A stretch of 64,000 nucleotides of DNA, taken from assembly GCA_023634235.1 (NCBI GenBank), contig JAMKCF010000015.1:2147698-2211697 (forward strand), written 5' to 3'. The position numbers and the translations under genes were made by a program. This document shows positions 44,201 through 52,575 of the stretch, piece by piece. The notes beneath the pieces are model-generated. The model searched no databases. It worked only from the letters and a program-made list of their open reading frames with translations, and was not told where the DNA came from. Position 1 is the stretch's first letter, and every line of letters begins with the position of its first letter. Source of the DNA: Pisaster brevispinus. Taxonomy: Eukaryota; Echinodermata; Asteroidea; Forcipulatida; Asteriidae.

Positions 44201-44845
44201 TTAAAAAAAAGACCTACAAAAAGTCTTTCTCAAGAAACAAAATGTATTTTGCTGATTTGTGCTGCCTTGGTACCTCCCAAAGTCAACAGTATTTTTTGAG
44301 TGATATTGCCCTCGCTTGATAACATGCATACTATGGGTTGTACATGTGCGATTGATGACACTATTTTAGTACATAAAAAAGATCGTACATGTACGATAAT
44401 GGCGCTTTTGAAATACATAAAATAGATCGTACATGTACAACCTGTTAAAGAAAGTTTGCTCGTGAGGTGATTTTTTTTCTCTTCACATTTTGTTCTTCTC
44501 TATTTGATCTAACAGTCCCAATCTGTTTTTATTCTCACCACAGAAGCAGACGCTCCACCCCCAGCTGCACCTGAAACAACGCCCTCTAAATCTGACCCAC
44601 CCTCAACAACACCCACACCCATCACTACCCCGACCCCAACAGTAGCCAAAGACGCCAATCCAGTGACGAGCCAACCCAACATCATCCTCCAGCCGCCTCT
44701 GTCTTATCTCGGATCCCTGCCAGGGGGTCAAGATGCCAAACAGGCTGGTCCTCTACCTTTCCTCCTCAACCCGGCCATCCTGAAGGGATCGCCCATTCCC
44801 ATTGTTACTCCAATTCTCCCTCAAACTGAACCCTCAACTAAGTAG
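13343..44845 (+). CDS. GBF1: GBF1, Golgi-specific brefeldin A-resistance ARF guanine nucleotide exchange factor 1 (complete, 34 coding exons)
   Basis: GBF1 is the large ARF-GEF that loads GTP on ARF1 at the ER-Golgi intermediate compartment and cis-Golgi and so recruits COPI. I joined 34 exons with consistent AG/GT borders and phases into one 1921-codon frame; human GBF1 is about 1860 residues. Order: DCB (about 43-219), low-complexity linker, HUS with box NYDCD (580-584), Sec7 (about 758-950) with the glutamate finger in [11 protein letters not shown] (Glu850) and [10 protein letters not shown], then HDS1-3 and a Pro/Thr-rich tail. The start MANVATPR... runs straight into YIVQGEM, which matches the start of animal GBF1. 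Intron 2 (14216-21462) is the longest. The entries below give exons by block. The identification rests on near-continuous similarity to the known family. The only oddities are Val891 in Sec7 motif 2 and a duplicated piece in intron 16. Confidence 0.97.
13725..14080 (+). mobile_element. tRNA-derived SINE, copy 1 (GBF1 intron 1)
   Basis: The head GTTGAGTGGTCAG...GGACTCGAG-like region and TTCTAGTCCCGGT resemble pol III A and B boxes. The body has the shared blocks GTGTTTCTGATCAGCAGAG, CTTAAGCAAGACACTTAACC and CTGGCAGTGGCTGCTGAATG. It ends in the CACCTTGAGCACCTTATTGG region. At least five relatives occur in the window. Confidence 0.8.
14277..14487. mobile_element. Palindromic element, copy 1
   Basis: Inverted segments GGTTTTGAAAGAGAATAAAA / TTTTATTCCCATTCC and AGAGTGGTGA / TCACCACT enclose CGAGCCGGCTC. 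A second copy at 31765-31960 shares TGTGGTTTTGAA, GACCGAGCCG, CCTGACCCTG and ATTCACATTC-type ends. Confidence 0.6.
15208..15366 (-). repeat. Dispersed repeat with GGGCCTGGAATTACC end, copy 1
   Basis: Inverse orientation to a copy at 22583-22742. Shared blocks include TTGGTCTTGGCCTTGGTGCC-like and GTGCCCTTTGCAAA sequences and GATGAAATTC. A more diverged relative is at 25321-25488. All lie in GBF1 introns. Confidence 0.65.
18590..19420. other. A/T-rich block in GBF1 intron 2
   Basis: Long runs of A, T, AAAT and AATAA, far more A/T-rich than the flanks. No gene or repeat family recognised. Confidence 0.6.
19850..20010. repeat. Imperfect tandem duplication, unit about 95-103 bp
   Basis: CTGGCGCTGTGACCGATGCA ... 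TGTGGGCAGTTTCTTAG at 19850-19915 is repeated as CTGGCACTGAGGTCGATGCA ... TGTGGGCAGTTTCTTCG at 19943-20009. Confidence 0.75.
20907..21068. mobile_element. Diverged MITE related to 2523-2698, opposite orientation
   Basis: ATAGACCAGTCACCTTATG at the left and CATATAAGGTCTATT at the right. The inner CCTCTAGACGAGGGCGCCC matches the reverse complement of the 2523-2698 element. Confidence 0.65.
22356..22476 (+). mobile_element. tRNA-core element, copy 1
   Basis: ATTGACAAAATAGG, then a tRNA-like core 22392-22461 (box A-like GATGGCTAAGTTGGTAGAGC, box B-like GAGGTCAAATCTC), then TTTTTCTTTGTTCAACC. The left terminal repeat is lost. The core is too degenerate to be a working tRNA. Confidence 0.7.
22583..22742 (+). 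repeat. Dispersed repeat with GGCCTGG ends, copy 2
   Basis: Bounded by AGGCCTGGAATTTCATC and GTAATTCCAGGCCTG, which are inverted repeats of each other. It is the reverse complement family of 15208-15366. Confidence 0.7.
22801..23060. repeat. (AAT)n and a dispersed repeat with a GCGCCCC motif
   Basis: An AAT microsatellite (22801-22825) is followed by a repeat starting AAATTTATATTGCGCCCC. Similar short starts occur at 16855 and 17690, so this may be the tail of a SINE-like family. Confidence 0.5.
23463..24635 (+). CDS. GBF1: GBF1 exons 7-8: Ser/Thr-rich linker
   Basis: Exons 23463-23918 and 24464-24635 (residues 220-428). The block opens with the conserved KMRAGG and closes with [19 protein letters not shown]. 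Between them is a low-complexity Ser/Thr/Ala linker, including a basic patch [17 protein letters not shown] that could be a phosphorylation or localisation region. The long antisense frames over exon 7 are composition shadows. Confidence 0.93.
25135..28254 (+). CDS. GBF1: GBF1 exons 9-13: HUS domain
   Basis: Exons 25135-25219, 25600-25735, 26581-26772, 27362-27463 and 27906-28254 (residues 429-716). These encode the helical HUS domain, which packs on DCB. The HUS box reads [18 protein letters not shown] (NYDCD at 580-584). Exon 13 starts [20 protein letters not shown], conserved in GBF1, then runs into an acidic, Gly-rich tail ([14 protein letters not shown]) that is lineage-specific. Confidence 0.95.
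25321..25488. repeat. Diverged member of the GGCCTGG repeat family
   Basis: AGGCCTCGAACTAACCC at the left, GTGCCCTTTGCAAAGTT in the middle and TTTAAGGCCTGATTTTG at the right, in GBF1 intron 9. Confidence 0.55.
25819..25969. mobile_element. MITE with GGGCTCGATTTCACAAA ends, nested in a SINE
   Basis: Left end GGGCTCGATTTCACAAAAG, right end CTTTGTGAAATCCAGCCC, about 150 bp. A right-end fragment (CTTTGTGAAATCAAGCCC) occurs at 37302-37343. Confidence 0.8.
25971..26163. mobile_element. Palindromic MITE GGGCCCAATTTCATAGAGC, copy 1
   Basis: The left arm GGGCCCAATTTCATAGAGC, then TGCTTAAGCAG, is mirrored at the right end over about 30 bases. The interior has AAATGAGCAGGATACCAGTC and GGCTGGTAACC. It is nested in the SINE. 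Confidence 0.88.
27049..27262. repeat. Imperfect tandem duplication in GBF1 intron 11
   Basis: Two units of about 110 bp share GGGCCCA, CCAATCTTA, AGTCCAAA, TTTGGTGT and GAGTGAC followed by GGAGGAT. Confidence 0.75.
27619..27804. mobile_element. Palindromic MITE GGGCCCAATTTCATAGAGC, copy 2
   Basis: Left end GGCCCAATTCGTAGAGCTGC, right end AAGCAGCTCTATGAAATTGG, with the shared interior in inverted order (TGGTATCCTGCTCATTTTTG). Lies in GBF1 intron 12. Confidence 0.85.
28565..32783 (+). CDS. GBF1: GBF1 exons 14-19: linker and catalytic Sec7 domain
   Basis: Exons 28565-28686, 29156-29358, 30064-30187, 30657-30782, 31559-31641 and 32547-32783 (residues 717-1014). The Sec7 domain starts about [13 protein letters not shown]. 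The glutamate finger that displaces GDP from ARF is in [11 protein letters not shown] (Glu850). The second motif is [15 protein letters not shown]: the Met linked to brefeldin sensitivity is kept, but the Thr of the usual N-T-D is Val. Exon 19 continues with [19 protein letters not shown], matching the segment after Sec7 in GBF1. The ends of exon 16 and its intron are tandemly duplicated (see 30149-30420). Confidence 0.95.
30149..30420 (+). repeat. Tandem duplication of the 3' end of GBF1 exon 16 and its intron start
   Basis: Unit of about 137 bp. Copy 1 (30149-30285) contains the last 39 coding bases of exon 16, its GTGAGT donor (30188) and an AGG/GGA-rich intron start. Copy 2 (30286-30420) repeats this, keeps the reading frame ([12 protein letters not shown]) and a perfect GTGAGT donor at 30325. 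Copy 2 has no acceptor of its own; use of the second donor would read through a stop in the intron. Confidence 0.88.
31765..31960. mobile_element. Palindromic element, copy 2
   Basis: Relative of 14277-14487. Inner palindrome GGGTCGTGGCCGTGCG / CGTCGCACGACCC with GAATAAAGGAG-like and CACTCTTTTATTC ends. Lies in GBF1 intron 18. Confidence 0.65.
33363..38067 (+). CDS. GBF1: GBF1 exons 20-26: HDS1 and HDS2 domains
   Basis: Exons 33363-33462, 34209-34450, 35008-35131, 35492-35679, 35809-35962, 36779-37010 and 37913-38067 (residues 1015-1413). HDS1 and HDS2 are helical repeats that help GBF1 bind Golgi membranes and lipid droplets. Landmarks are [70 protein letters not shown] and [17 protein letters not shown]. 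Exon 26 carries [11 protein letters not shown], a Ser/Thr-rich stretch also found in vertebrate GBF1. Confidence 0.95.
34046..34182 (+). mobile_element. tRNA-core element, copy 2
   Basis: CTGAACAAAGTTATTGACAA at the left and TTTTTCTTTGTTCAACCC at the right. The core (34090-34162) has box A TGGCTCAGTTGG, a TTT triplet in the anticodon position, and GGTTCACATCC as box B. Pairing in the anticodon arm and T loop is imperfect, so a functional tRNA-Lys is unlikely. GBF1 intron 20. Confidence 0.75.
35178..35468 (+). mobile_element. tRNA-derived SINE, copy 3, with (ATT)n tail
   Basis: Head GGCCTAGTGGATAAGAGCAC, body GTGTTTCTGATCAGCAGAG, and a terminal ATT repeat ending about 20 bases before the acceptor of GBF1 exon 23. 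Confidence 0.85.
37302..37343. mobile_element. Fragment of the GGGCTCGATTTCACAAA MITE
   Basis: Right-end fragment only (AAGATCAAGCTTAGCTC followed by TTTGTGAAATCAAGCCC) in GBF1 intron 25. Confidence 0.55.
38165..38345 (-). mobile_element. SINE-like element with tRNA-like head, minus orientation
   Basis: On the minus strand GGTGGTCTAGTGGTAAGGC resembles box A and GGGTTTGAATCCC resembles box B. The plus-strand left part shares CAGTACTTTCCCA with 57220-57235. GBF1 intron 26. Confidence 0.6.
38559..44845 (+). CDS. GBF1: GBF1 exons 27-34: HDS3 domain and Pro-rich C-terminus
   Basis: Exons 38559-38790, 39511-39710, 40058-40205, 40877-41109, 41998-42111, 42846-43026, 43618-43734 and 44544-44845 (residues 1414-1921, TAG at 44843-44845). 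HDS3 landmarks: [74 protein letters not shown] and [13 protein letters not shown]. Exons 33-34 are Pro/Thr-rich, ending with a conserved [15 protein letters not shown] that resembles the human C-terminus. Exon 33 could start at either of two nearby AGs; only the one at 43616-43617 keeps the frame. Confidence 0.94.
38985..39085 (-). mobile_element. SINE fragment with tRNA-like head, minus orientation
   Basis: On the minus strand TTGGTTCAGTGGTTTCTGTC precedes CCGGTTCAAACCCGCC. It lies in GBF1 intron 27 and has no clear end. Confidence 0.5.
40610..40855 (-). mobile_element. tRNA-derived SINE, copy 4, minus orientation
   Basis: Reverse complement of the SINE body, with GGGACTCGAACCCACACTCT and CTGATGAGCAG-type blocks. 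Its head ends about 20 bases before the acceptor of GBF1 exon 30. The minus frame with the SINE's usual SNPHSA-type peptide is not a gene. Confidence 0.8.
41125..41165. repeat. (GTTT)n simple repeat
   Basis: About ten GTTT units at the start of GBF1 intron 30. Confidence 0.9.
41425..41553 (+). mobile_element. tRNA-core element, copy 3, with intact terminal inverted repeats
   Basis: Best copy. The ends GGGTTGAACAAAGAAAAA and TTTTTCTTTGTTCAACCC are perfect inverted repeats of 17-18 bases around a tRNA-like core (41461-41532) with box A CGGCTCAGTTGG and box B GGTTCAAATCC. Stems are degenerate. Confidence 0.82.
41566..41947. mobile_element. MITE with AAGGGGCATGTTGCCTTC ends
   Basis: Left AAGGGGCATGTTGCCTTC; the reverse complement of the right end reads AAGGGACACATTGCCTTC. 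382 bp, no coding frame, placed 12 bases after the tRNA-core element in GBF1 intron 30. A short related block (GTAGAACCAA ... GACTCCA) is at 36302-36330. Confidence 0.75.
42200..42630 (+). mobile_element. tRNA-derived SINE, copy 5
   Basis: Has CACCGGACTCGAGCTCTGG with a small internal duplication, AAGCAAGACACTTAACCAT, CACCTTATTGATGG and an (ATT)n-type tail. GBF1 intron 31. Confidence 0.8.
42683..42818 (+). mobile_element. tRNA-core element, copy 4
   Basis: GGAACAAAGTTATTGTC at the left, ATCTTTGTTCAACCC at the right. The core keeps box B-like GGTTCAAATCC but box A is eroded. It ends about 28 bases before the acceptor of GBF1 exon 32. Confidence 0.7.
43737..43830. mobile_element. Truncated MITE related to 7249-7425
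   Basis: GGCCATCTTGATTTT through AGCCAAACTGAGGCT to TGGTGCCTT matches the inside of the 7249-7425 element. It begins 3-5 bases after the donor of GBF1 exon 33. Confidence 0.65.
43849..43945. mobile_element. Half copy of the GGGCCCAATTTCATAGAGC MITE
   Basis: GACAAATTTCATGGAGCCAC then TTAAGCACAC, TTATGCTTTCCAAAATAAG. Left half only, in GBF1 intron 33. Confidence 0.55.
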
Positions 44846-47249
44846 TCAGTAACAAAGGGAAGTTTTTTCAAGATTGAGAGACATCGGGCCAGTGCTAAAG
44901 CGTTGTATCTCGCAAAAAAAAAAGCTCTGTGCAAAATTGTTTTTATCTAACACAAAAATAATCCGTGCTAAAATATCATATCTTGCACGAAAATGCAAAA
45001 TACATTGCATCTTGACGCATATTTGTTTTGTGCGTACATCATTTGACACTTTTCAAACTAGCGCGTAATAATGTAAGTGCCATTTTACGGAGATACAATG
45101 TTTCTTGCACTGACACGGCGAAGAGAAATTGACTTAAGGAGTAAGGATCACGTCACAAGATGTCTTGGACTTGGGGAAGGTTGATATTGAAGATGGAAAT
45201 CAGTGGTTGAAGCCGTCTACAGTTAGACATTGTGCTGTGAAGTGACTTGGTAAGAAACGGATGTTGGTGGAAGAATTATTTAAGGGGGTATTCAACGAGG
45301 AATTGTCAAAAAGGAGGTTGATGGAAATTTGCCGTGCATAACAAATTTCTTTAAAGCTGCTTGGAGATTTGGTTGGAATATTTCGTCGGTAACCGGCCAG
45401 AATTGTGCGTAAAAGCCCATCTATTTTTAGCTGGTTAACAGTTACAATCTGCCGTGTTCAAACATACCCAGCGTACCGTATGAAGATTGAACGGCAGTGA
45501 GTGTGGTTAGCAATTAGAAAACTCGTTGGTAAAAAAGCGCAAGAACTTAGATTAGATGATTGTGGCGAGTCTGTGTAACACAGTAAATGGATTGTTCGGG
45601 AAAATTGTAACAGAAGTTTGGATTTCTGGCAGAAACGCTGGTAAGATTGAAATGAATGAGGTAGTGTTTTTTAAAAAAGTATCATGAAAAATACTCTTGA
45701 AAGACAAAGACGTCAAATCTCCATCTTAGTTAACCTAATACTCAAGTCTAAGGGAATGAAAACGAGGCTCTTCTCAAATAGGCAGGTGCGTTTGGAAGGT
45801 TTGGGTAACATGCTATATTACAGTCGGGGAACTAGGTTTAGATTTTTTTTTTCAAAGGACCTGTATCGCTGAAAGAGACGTGACGTGAACAAAAAGTGAC
45901 TTTGGCAGGTTTGCAGAAAATAAAACGAAGTCGTACTTTGCAATGATAATTTTTTTTATTATGAGAAACAATAAATGAAAATCCATTTTAAAAACTTTTA
46001 GACTAACAAAATTAACTTCTTGATTACTTCTGCTCAAATTTTGAAAGAGAACAAAATTTAAAGAGGAAAGTTAGTGCCAGTTCATTATTTTATCTTAAAA
46101 GGCGTTGTGGAAATTTTAAGCTCAGTGCAATTTTTAATTGTCCAGTCCAGTGATTTTAGCTTGTTATATTCAGTGGTTATGTTGTTCAGGCCAAAAGTGA
46201 TTTTGTTTGTCAAATAGTGAAAGTTTTCACTCGAGTATTATTTGCAAAATATATACCGTATAAATTCTCAAATGTGTCAATGTCCTCGTAAAAGATAATT
46301 TGAACACCAGTTGATTAATTTAGAAACAATTTATGTTTAGACTGATATATTAAAAGTACAATCTATACCCTTATGTTACAGTAGGCGAGTTTCATGAAAT
46401 TTTTAATAGCGTTGAGATGACGTTGCTTGTTGAGGATTCTTTTATTCCTTGAAATTGATCCAGGCCAACTATTCCTCACGGGGTGTTGCCTCCGTCAGCA
46501 TAGTTTTGGCCTTTTCTTGTCTCATTAAGAAGTTCTGATGAAGATGTGCCCTATTCTTTGGGAAAGAGACATTGCTTCTTTTGGGATACAGTTTCATGAT
46601 TTATTACTTTTTGTTTTTTCTCTTCAGTGTCCAAACTCATCTCTAGTATGATGACCTCCACTTGAATCATTTGCATATTGCCAATTAAGCATTTCATACA
46701 CCTATAAATAGTATTGCGTGCAAGAAGCTCCCTCCCGGACCATTTGTTATTATTTTTTAATGAACACATTGGGTTTTTTAACTCTTCAGGTCTCTGTCTT
46801 TGCCTGATAAGCATGTGATTTCTCGAAGGAAAAGGACAAAATGTCAGATGATTATAAAGTTGATCTTTTTTTTAACTATTTGAATGCCACTAAGACAAAT
46901 CTTCAAATTTCACTTGCTATGTGTTGTCTCATCAACGTTCGTATGCAACTCGGGTATCCTTGACAATGCAGTAAGATGAATGTTCATAAGACTGTGTCCT
47001 GATCACATTCTTGAATGAACAGTAGGTAGGTCATTCAACATGTTTGACCCCCAAGTCATAAATCTACAAACCAGTGGCATTTTAAAAATGAGCTGCATGT
47101 TGTAAATTTCAATAAATATAAACACTGGGGAAGGATTGATTGATTGCTGAAGGTAAGTCAAGCATTGCCAAGACAAAGATTTTGGAGGACTTGGGTGCAT
47201 TGGTTTGGGTTTTAGTAATTAAAATTTTTTTTAATGAATTTTCTTTGAT

Positions 47250-47600
47250 TTTGTGGCTGAGGGGTTAAGAGCACCGTACACAAGCTCTGGTGTTTCTGAT
47301 CAGCAGAGTGTGGGTTCGAGTCCCTACCTTGACACCTGTGTCCTTGAGCAAGACACCATTTTTGCTTTGGCCTTCGGATGGGACTCCAAGCCATAGGTCT
47401 CGACCCATGCACTGGGATTGGTAGTACACGTAAAAGAACCCAGAACAGGTATTGTGGAAGGGTTTAACCCTGGTGTTTCTGGTTCACATAGCAAGCACCC
47501 TTGTTAACAGGTTTCCTCAGGCTTGCGAGCTACAGTGATTAAGTTCACTTATGAGGCATCCTTGATTTCATTGCCAGATGTTTATAACAATAATAATAAT
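47250..47600 (+). mobile_element. tRNA-derived SINE, copy 6
   Basis: TGTGGCTGAGGGGTTAAGAG head, CTGGTGTTTCTGATCAGC body, GGTTCGAGTCCCT box B; ends in an AATAAT tail. Confidence 0.82.
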
Positions 47601-48091
47601 GTCGCTAGAATCCCTCTTTTGACAACTGTTATTGTTTTACTGCAATTGTTACAATTTGAACAGTAGGATAGATTTTTTGTTAATAATATTTATAAATTTT
47701 AATTGATGGGTGGAAGAAAAGACGAAAAAAAGGAAGCTGATCCGCCCAAACTAACCCTTTGCTTTACACGATAATTATTTAATTTGTATGCCAAATTTAT
47801 TATTCATTAAAAAAGAGATGCTAGGTGATGGGGGAGGATTTTCGGGGTCTCTGAAAGATGTAACTCTGTAAATATTTCAATAAATAAGGATAATTGAGGT
47901 AAGGAGTTGCTGTCATCGAGATTGAAATTTTGCCGCCTTTTTCAATTCAGTTGACAACAAGTTTCCTTATGCATTCCAGGTTTGCACTTCTTTGAGTGTG
48001 AGACAATTTTCATGTAGTGAAAGTTACTATATCCTTGTGTCAAGACTACATCAAAGGAAGCTCTTCAGTAATTTCGAGTGTGCCAGACCCT

Positions 48092-48286
48092 GAGCCCAAT
48101 TTCATAGAGCTGCTTAAGCAGAAAATATTGATTAAAAAGTTTCTGCTAAACAGAAATGAGCAGGACACCAGTCATAAATTGTACTTGTAGTATGCTAATT
48201 TGGCTGGTAACCTTATTCTGGTGAGCATAATTCTTGTTGTGCTTAGCTACTTTTTGTGCTTAAGCAGCTCTATGAAATTGGCCCCA
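48092..48286. mobile_element. Palindromic MITE GGGCCCAATTTCATAGAGC, copy 3
   Basis: GAGCCCAATTTCATAGAGC at the left and AGCTCTATGAAATTGGCCCC at the right, interior as in copy 1. Confidence 0.88.
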
Positions 48287-49108
48287 GGGTCAGAGTTAGT
48301 CTTGATTCAAGGCCATAAGTGCAAAGACCCTTTCTTATTTCATATCGTCAGAGTAAAAACCCTTTCAACGCTGTATGTATTAAGACCACCCTTCCAAAAA
48401 TAATACCATTGGGTTTTCATCAGTGTTAATTTAGTAGCTTATTAACTACAAACTAAACAAAAATCAATCTCCCTCTCTGTAATTAAACTGATGTAAACAG
48501 TCTTATTTTTAGGGTTTTTCACAAGGTCTGTTAGACAATGATGGACGTGGCACCATATCAAGGGGAGTGGCTTCAAATGAAGGGGGTTGATGTATATATT
48601 AAGAATGTACTGTACATGGTCAAACTGTATATTATCTGTAAATGACATGATGATTGCAAATGTTATTAAAATGAATATTGTGGTCAAATGTCACTGCTGC
48701 AAAAAATGTGTTTTATTTCGTATCTTCCTTTCCAGTGCTGGTGGTACTTGTTGAAATTAGACTATTATGGTATAAATGAGATAATAAACTTCTTGTCAAA
48801 GACGAGACTTGAAAGGGTACCAAGACAGCCATTTTGAGACCAAACGAAGAACCGAGAGTCGGTCCTGGGACCTTGACCCTAAGACATCGTTTTCATTTTG
48901 AAAGATAACACAAAATGACGGTGTTTTTTCATGGTTTTTATTACTTCTTGGTTTGTGTCAACTTAAATAGTAAAGGAAGGACCTTGGGAAGTTTAACAAT
49001 GGACTTCTTTTTCGGATACTTTTCCCTGTGACTGTCGTGCGCACAGCTAGCTCAGTAGGCCTATACAGCGCAGCATGCGTGCAACTGCGCGAGTTTCATG
49101 AAAACGAG

Positions 49109-50584
49109 ATGGCGAGTTCTTCCAGAAAGCCGGACTTTGAAAACCCAAGAAAAGCACTTTTTCGGTCACCCACTGCTGTAGAAGGAAACCAACATGACCA
49201 GCCAGGTGTGTAGATTATTCAGAACTATTAAATTTGTTAGTAGACGCGAATGTTCCAAAGATTTATTCAACAAATAAAAACCAGAACGTGAACAGGTGAA
49301 TAGAGCCGGTGTGCATAAGTCAGTGTTCAATTCACTTGTATTTAACCAGCTTCGTGAAAACAGAAAGTAGTCCTTTTTGTAATTAACAAATTATAACTTT
49401 AACGGGTTTTTTCCCCTCCAGATTCCTGGAAACTGCTCAACAGAATACAGATCGAGCATGCATTTGAAGCGTGTATGAAGAATGCCCAAAAAGGTATAAT
49501 ATTTTCCTTCATATGATAAATTTGTAATTTGTAATTTTAAATTTGTGCATGTTGTTTAATTCATTGTTATTTTTTACATTTTTCGTACCTGCCCCCCCCC
49601 CCCACCCCCCACTCCCCGGTCCCCTGCCGCCCAACTTCCCAAAACAGTGTGAAATGAAAGAGCTTGCAATGCCTGTTATATATATATATGTTTTAAAAGA
49701 AGTTTGGTGTTATTTATATAAACGGGCCTAGCCCTAGCTAGGCACATAAAGATTGTAAATAAATAATCATGTCGTTAGGTTTAACTTCATTAGGAATAAC
49801 GTTTGAAAATGATAAATCTTCTGTTTTCGTGAAACGGAATACAAGTCTATCCATCATGAGAAACACTCCTTGCCAGTGCGACTGGAACAGAAGGTGTAGG
49901 CAGGCGCTTTGAAAAAAAACAACAAAAACTAGGCAGGCCAAATGAAAAAAATCTATTCTTTTGGATGTCATTAACCCAACCGTTAAGTAAGTGCCTTCTG
50001 GATAATCCTGCCCAGTTAACTTCAGTTGGAAAAGTCAGGTCTAGGGTAAGCATTTGTAGGGGTTGCATTTTGATAAAAATAGCTCTTAAAATTGCTAGTC
50101 TTAGGGATCATAGGCTAGGCCTAAAACTTTTAAGACCAATTTAATGATCTTTACTTTCTTTATACATCAGCCATTTCGATTTTTAAAAGCGCTGGGCGTT
50201 ATTTTGACTGTTTACAAATGTTTAGGCGTGCAGGGAAAAAAAGTTTAGGTTTGATTTTATTAACTGAAGAGATTTTATAAAAATGGGAAATTTATTTTTC
50301 GTTGATCTTCTTCCTGAGATTTTATAAATTTTAGGTTAGTGAATAATTTAGTTTAATGTGATTATTATGTTTTACAGTTTTTAGTGATGTATGTTTCAAA
50401 ATATTTCTTTATATAAAGCTGTGTTAAAAATACTGCTTTTATACTTTATCTAAAGATCAAATGTTTTTCTTCTGCTGCAGAATTGCACCAGCAACGCTTG
50501 GAAGATTTGAAGAAACGATTGGACTATCTAAATGAAACAGACTGGAAGTACACACCAGCTCAAAAGCTGATTGGTTTAGAATGA
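49109..50584 (+). CDS. Small three-exon protein, 90 residues, family not recognised
   Basis: Exons 49109-49205, 49422-49493 and 50481-50584 (TGA at 50582-50584) join in phase 1 at both junctions, each with AG/GT borders, to give 90 residues. The N-terminus is Ser/Arg/Pro-rich (MASSSRKPDFENPRKALF). The rest is mostly helical and charged, with a probable coiled coil in the middle (about 42-72, including LHQQRLEDLKKRLDYL). It closes with DWKYTPAQKLIGLE, which has the look of a conserved short motif. There is no signal peptide or membrane segment. AATAAA follows at 51065-51070. The ATG is in a good context (GAGATGG). Exon structure and codon pattern make a real gene likely. I do not recognise the family and assign no function. 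Confidence 0.6.
49494..50480. other. Intron 2 of the small three-exon gene
   Basis: Contains a C-rich run at 49590-49625 and A/T-rich sequence. Nothing else was recognised. Confidence 0.5.
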
Positions 50585-51064
50585 TGATGTCGTCGGAAAG
50601 CGTCCAATGGGAGAAGTATCAAACGAAAGAGTACATGCTTGTATTGTCAGCCGGAGAGTTGCTCTAAATACTGAGCATTGACGTAAATGTCATCAGAGGA
50701 AATCTTCAAACACTTCACATTGACTGAGAGGTGGACTGTGTTTGTTTCTGTACCCGTGTAACCATTTTAGTTCACTTGATGATCGTGATTGGTTCATGGA
50801 AATGAGGTCATCAAGTAAAGGCAGCCAATGGGAGTTGATGTAACAAATCACAATCTGTGTGGAGTGAAGTCATTGGTCGATGAACGGAGAGAGGAGAATC
50901 ACCTGACCTTGTCGGGGATCATCTGATGAGCTGAATTTTTTAATCAACAGGGAGTAACTGAAGTTTGTTCATGACTTGTACAAGAAGAGTTAACAATGTA
51001 CATATTTCATCGTGTTTTATTTTAATATCTAAATGTCCGTGTCTGCATATTTTCGAGAAATACA

Positions 51065-51070
51065 AATAAA
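51065..51070 (+). promoter_or_regulatory. Polyadenylation signal of the small three-exon gene
   Basis: AATAAA about 480 bases after the stop codon, the first good plus-strand match downstream. Confidence 0.4.
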
Positions 51071-51951
51071 AGTGAACACTGAAAAATATATACAAAGTTT
51101 TGAGAGGTGTATGTACGTCAGAGATTCAGAAGTTACTCAAAAAATGTTCTTGGTAACCGAGCTGTGGTCCACTAAAGTTCAAGAGCGCCCTCTCTTGTTA
51201 GAAAAGAGTTGCCAGCACTTGGATGTTTTTCTAAGCATTGTTTGAACATGGTACGAACAAGAAGAATATAAACATTTTTGTGTTCCTTCAACTGAGGGAT
51301 TGAGCTAATGTTTCAACACCTGAGGTTGTATGCATTTGTTTCACTTCTGGGGAATAAAAATGATAACTGAAGGAGTAGAGAACAATAATTATTATTTTGT
51401 TTGAGTAGTGTTGAGGCTTTTTCGTTTGTGGGTGCACCACACTAAAATAAACTCCCAATGCTAAATGCTAAATATTCAAAAATACTCAAACAATATTTTA
51501 AGTCTCTCAGCCTCTTGAAAACCAATCAAATATATTTTCGGACCACTAGACTTCAGATTTCTTTTCAATTTTTGGTAGGTCAGCAGTTTGGAATTTTTGC
51601 TAATTACCCCAGGAAAAACCCTGAAAATGTGGGTTTTTTTTCTCAAACTGTCTGGCTGCCAGTTTTCACGGGGCACTTCTTCAATTCCCAAACCAAATAG
51701 GACCAATTTTAAAGCCTAAATTTATCAAATCTCCTCAAAAGTTGAAACACAGAACCCCCAGGTTGGGATAGATTCTTATAATCACACATTCTATTAATTG
51801 CTTGACTCCCAAAACATTAGAATTAAAACGATTCTGTGGGGTTACAAATTATGATAACCGGCTTGGCGCATGAATTTTGGCCTATTTAGTGTGTGCACCT
51901 TTGAGCTAGAAATCGAACAAGGATAGTGACGCCCTCTGTTGTTGGAACTGT

Positions 51952-52575
51952 TCCGCCCCAACTTGATGATTACCCAACTGTAGTTGGGACTGGTCCCAAC
52001 TTGAGTGTTAAAGTTGGGGCGTCCCAACTATAGTTGGGATCGCAGTGCACACAAAGCACCCACGAATAAACTAAAAACATAATAGTAGTAAGTATCATAC
52101 TATGAAGTTTTTAAGACCACTTTCCCTTGAGAAAATTTGAGATTAACTAGAATTTTGTTTTTCCGAGAGAAGGGAAACTAAAATGCGTGGGCCTACTGAG
52201 ACCCTTCCTTCCTCTCCATGCTGAGACTGAGAAAGCGTCACCCGGCGGCACTGAGCAATGAGGCCGCTGTCAGAACCCTCTAAAAACACTATTTACACTG
52301 AGTTATCGGTCCATTGTGAGCGATATACTATCATTCCACATCGGTTTTGACATGAGTTTGTACAGAGCTGAGACCCGGGTTTGAAATAAAGAATCTTGTT
52401 AATTAACGCCGATCGCATCAGGACCCATGATCGATCACGGTGTCCTTTTGAAGTCTATGGGCGATCCCAACTATAGTTGGGACGTCCCAACTTTAACACT
52501 CAAGTTGGGAACAGTCCCAACACTCAAGTTGGGAACAGTCCCAACTATAGTTGGGACAATTGTCAAGTTGGGACG
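51952..52575. mobile_element. Inverted-repeat element built from TCCCAACTATAGTTGGGA palindromes
   Basis: Left arm 51952-52042 and right arm 52460-52575 are inverted copies, each a series of CCCAACT/AGTTGGG palindromes (perfect 18-mers at 52022, 52465 and 52539). The right arm has an extra 24-bp unit. The outer flanks share AAGGATAGTGA in direct orientation (about 51919 and 52607), which could be a long target duplication or part of the element. Confidence 0.75.

Larger units (their letters stand above)
44846..49108. other. GBF1 3' UTR and spacer to the next gene
   Basis: A/T-rich. Plus-strand AATAAA signals at 45919, 45970, 47111, 47879 and 48783; which is used cannot be told. It contains a SINE (47250-47600) and a MITE (48092-48286). 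No coding frame has gene-like structure. Confidence 0.6.
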
